From: Euphorbia lathyris
Taxonomy: Eukaryota; Streptophyta; Magnoliopsida; Malpighiales; Euphorbiaceae
Length of the DNA: 64,000 bases
NCBI RefSeq assembly: GCF_963576675.1
Contig: NC_088913.1
Coordinates: forward strand, 75,763,001-75,827,000
Direction: 5' to 3'
The notes beneath the pieces are model-generated. The model was not told the origin of the DNA and did no database searches. It worked only from the letters and a program-made list of their open reading frames with translations. Positions within the stretch are counted from its first letter, which is position 1. Every line of letters starts with the position of its first letter. Positions 61,866-64,000 of this stretch are shown piece after piece. The position numbers were made by a program, and so were the translations under genes.

Positions 61866-62398
61866 AGTTGTTTTTCTGAGAGATGGTAAAGTTGCATGGC
61901 GTTCCTAAGAGTATTGTATCAGATCGACATACGAAGTTCATAAGCCATTTTTAGCAGCACTACTTTGAAGTTTAGTACCACTGCACATCCACAAACCGAA
62001 CAGACAAACGGAGATAGTTAATTGCACATTGGGCAACATCTTGAGAAGTAAGTGTATGGATAAGCTGAGAATGTGGGACTTCATATTCGCTCAAGCAGAG
62101 TTTGCTTATAATGGGACCGTGAGCTTACCAGAGAAGTATGGCATCCACAAGGTAACTAAGAAGGTAAATGCAAATGCCAACTTCATTAAATGTGCATGAT
62201 CTAAGTCTATGAAAGCTGGATGAGCCTCTCGAATCTACCAAGGACGAGTCGGGGTCCAACTCCTTTGAAGAAGGGGAGAATGATGCAGACATCTCCAATG
62301 AAAGACCAAGGTAAGAAGGGCAAGAGTCTCAAACGGCATGTGCCATTAGCCACACGATGTGTGAGCAGAGAGCTACTTGAAGAATTATGGAAAAACAA
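61866..62398 (+). pseudogene. Ty3/gypsy integrase and pol C-terminal remnant
   Basis: Reads LHGVPKSIVSDRHTKFISHF (integrase core), then CTSTNRTDKRR-like NPQTDGQTE remains, WDFIFAQAEFAYNG, and a C-terminal ESGSNSFEEGENDADIS. Stops and frameshifts throughout. The RTE fragment and the following LTR cut it on both sides. Confidence 0.75.
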
Positions 62399-62890
62399 CA
62401 TGTAGGGAAATAGACAAGTTTTAACGCAGCGGAAATATAAAATTTTATGTATTTTTCTTTTTTCAAGATCTGTTAATCGTTATTTCATACAAAGAGAAAT
62501 TAAACATGTGTACATTTTCTGAAGATCTATCTACCGTTGCAAACGAAGTGCCCACAACTTCTCAACTGTATTTCACGAACAATGAGATCAATAGAAAAGA
62601 AAATGGTTAGTAAAGTTACATATATTGAGACATCTGTTTTACTGTCCAGGTAGAATTAACTCTGAATAGATAGGTTAAGTGAAATCTCAATTTCTACTCT
62701 TAACTCTATCACATTGCAAGGATTTCCAGTTAATTCTCCACAAGAGGCCATAAATATATCTCTTATCTATCAGGAGTGACAAATGCTCAATCTAACATTA
62801 ACTACCTTGCAATTACTTTATGTGATACCCAACGTCTGCCTTAGACACCCCAGAGTCCTCTCTGTAGTGGATCGTGCTGGAACAGAGTCT
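62399..62890 (+). mobile_element. Copia-type LTR, related to the fragment in SBPase intron 5
   Basis: Starts TGTAGGGAAATAGACAAG and continues AACGCAGCGGAAATATAAAA and AAACGAAGTGCCCACAACTT. The 5' 210 bases match 54290-54480 in reverse. The later part (ACCCAACGTCTGCC, AGAGTCCTCTCTGTAGTGG) also looks like LTR sequence. The right end is uncertain. Confidence 0.55.
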
Positions 62891-63678
62891 AAGCACTACA
62901 CTCCATAATCCATAATCACTAATTAATATTTATTTGAGGCTGGGGATTACTTATACCTGCTAATACCATTTGAGATAAACATGTGACACTCCACAACCCA
63001 CATGACATGTCATTAGGGGCACACTGTGGGCTGCTGATGAGCTCCTGGAACTCAAGATGGTAATTCACACAACTATTACTCACACGATATATGACCTGTT
63101 GGAAGAGGAACCTTGATGTATGTTCGTTAATTGTTGGGCGGTCGGAGGAATTGGCCATATGACGTGTCACTACACTCACACGTCGTGTAAGAAGACTTAG
63201 CCGACAAGAAGATCAAAGGGGACTAATACTGCCAGAATTGCTGCTCTCTCTTAATTACTGTTTTGCCACTAAACTAATATTGTTTTACCATTTAGGCTTA
63301 ATTTCCATTTAACCACTTCACCCGACCTATCCCCTATTACTTCCTTTATGTTTTGTAACCCTAGCTAGAGTATTTAAGTCTTTCATCTTTAATTTAGAAG
63401 AGGTATTTAAACTCATTGTTTATAAGGATATGCAACTTTTATCAATCAAATATAACTCCTTTGATAGCAAGGTTTTTATACCTAATATTGGGTTAATTCC
63501 TTCTAGTTTAGCTAGAGAATAAATATCTTTATTAGTTTACGATTAAAACTAACCATAATGATATATAACATAATCCACTTTCCTTTTACTAATAATTTAT
63601 ATAAAATTTTAGATACTAAAATATAAAATACAAGCGTTTGAATATGAATATTAGATACTAAAAAATAAACTCTGGATC
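62891..63678. other. Probable decayed LTR and 3' flank of the second ADSL copy
   Basis: Contains GACGTGTCACTACACTCACA and GTTTTGTAACCCTAGCTAGA, patterns like gypsy LTR ends, but no definite boundaries. Confidence 0.3.
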
Positions 63679-63942
63679 CTAATATATGCTATCTGAATCC
63701 GAATCGCTATCCGAATCCTTCTCTGGCTCTCTCTCCGTCCAGTCAACAACACTTTTAGTCAATTCGATAGATGCTCCAATATATGTACGAGGTGTCAAGT
63801 TTAAAAGATACGTCTTTCTATCTTCTGGCAATTCCAATTCTTGAATGAAATCTCTTATACGTTTTTTGGTAATAGTTCTTTTGCCACCGACTAGTTTTTT
63901 TAGCTTCTCGTAACGATCTGGAACACGATATCGGGTCATTAC
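63679..63942 (-). CDS. Second adenylosuccinate lyase copy, last exon (gene continues beyond the window)
   Basis: The exon starts after an acceptor (TTGTAG) at 63942 with codons VMTRYRVPDRYEKLKKLVGG and ends with TAG at 63679; 87 aa. It aligns colinearly, at roughly 60% identity by eye, with the last ADSL exon at 58153-58386: FIQELELPEDRKTYLLNLTP against FIQGLELPKEAKAYLLELTP, then TYIGASIELTKSV against TYIGAAIELGKSV. The acceptor position and phase are the same, so it is a same-strand tandem paralog. The C-terminus differs: VVDWTEREPEKDSDSDSDSDSI is an acidic Asp-Ser repeat absent from the first copy. The frame is intact. Upstream exons would lie to the right of base 64000, so activity cannot be judged. 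Confidence 0.85.
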   Translation of the reverse strand, partial: VMTRYRVPDRYEKLKKLVGGKRTITKKRIRDFIQELELPEDRKTYLLNLTPRTYIGASIELTKSVVDWTEREPEKDSDSDSDSDSIY

Positions 63943-64000
63943 CTACAATACATAGGTAAACAACAGAAGACAATTTTAGAATATATAGAAGAGAAAGAAC

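Overview
The window is nuclear DNA from a flowering plant, most likely a eudicot. It is AT-rich, its genes carry many short GT-AG introns, and it holds plant L1-type LINEs with a C-terminal RNase H, an RTE LINE, Ty1/copia and Ty3/gypsy remnants, Au-like SINEs and many MITEs. Two genes have chloroplast transit peptides (SBPase, and apparently adenylosuccinate lyase). I cannot fix the species from the sequence.

Layout. 1-15.4 kb is a repeat block: a near-intact L1 LINE (1-2684), several MITEs, a minus-strand gypsy remnant (6.2-9.1 kb), two solo LTRs of one family in opposite orientation (7047-8536 and 11136-12636, the second inside another LINE), a hAT-type MITE and a foldback element with a long palindrome. 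15.5-23.5 kb holds a tail-to-tail gene pair: a nucleotide-sugar/triose-phosphate translocator-like transporter (+, 4 exons, 306 aa) and a TTI2-like protein (-, 8 exons, 446 aa). A decayed LINE follows (23.7-26.3 kb), then a one-domain GT-2-type trihelix factor (+, 27.3-30.1 kb). 30.1-40.3 kb is a second repeat block with gypsy-type gag remnants, a copia remnant split by a hAT MITE, and Mutator-, Tourist- and SINE-type elements.

40.4-42.9 kb is a WLIM2-type actin-binding LIM gene (+). 46.36-47.5 kb is an intronless GH17 glucanase-like gene (+) whose usual acid/base Glu position reads Asp. 48.8-49.9 kb is an RTE LINE. 51.4-51.9 kb is the last exon of a START/Bet v 1-fold (lachrymatory-factor-synthase-like) gene (-). 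53.3-56.6 kb is chloroplast sedoheptulose-1,7-bisphosphatase (-, 8 exons, 392 aa), with introns full of repeats. 58.15-61.4 kb is adenylosuccinate lyase (-, 10 exons, 538 aa). The last exon of a second, diverged adenylosuccinate lyase copy lies at the right edge (63679-63942, -).

The genes are ordinary plant housekeeping and metabolic genes and do not form an operon or cluster. SBPase (Calvin cycle) and adenylosuccinate lyase (purine synthesis) are neighbours on the same strand, but no functional link is implied. The most striking observation is an Au-like SINE inserted into the stop codon of adenylosuccinate lyase: a perfect 15-bp target duplication shows that TAA became TAG, so the reading frame still ends at the same residue. 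Exon boundaries were worked out by hand from GT-AG sites, phase and protein continuity; no transcript evidence was available.
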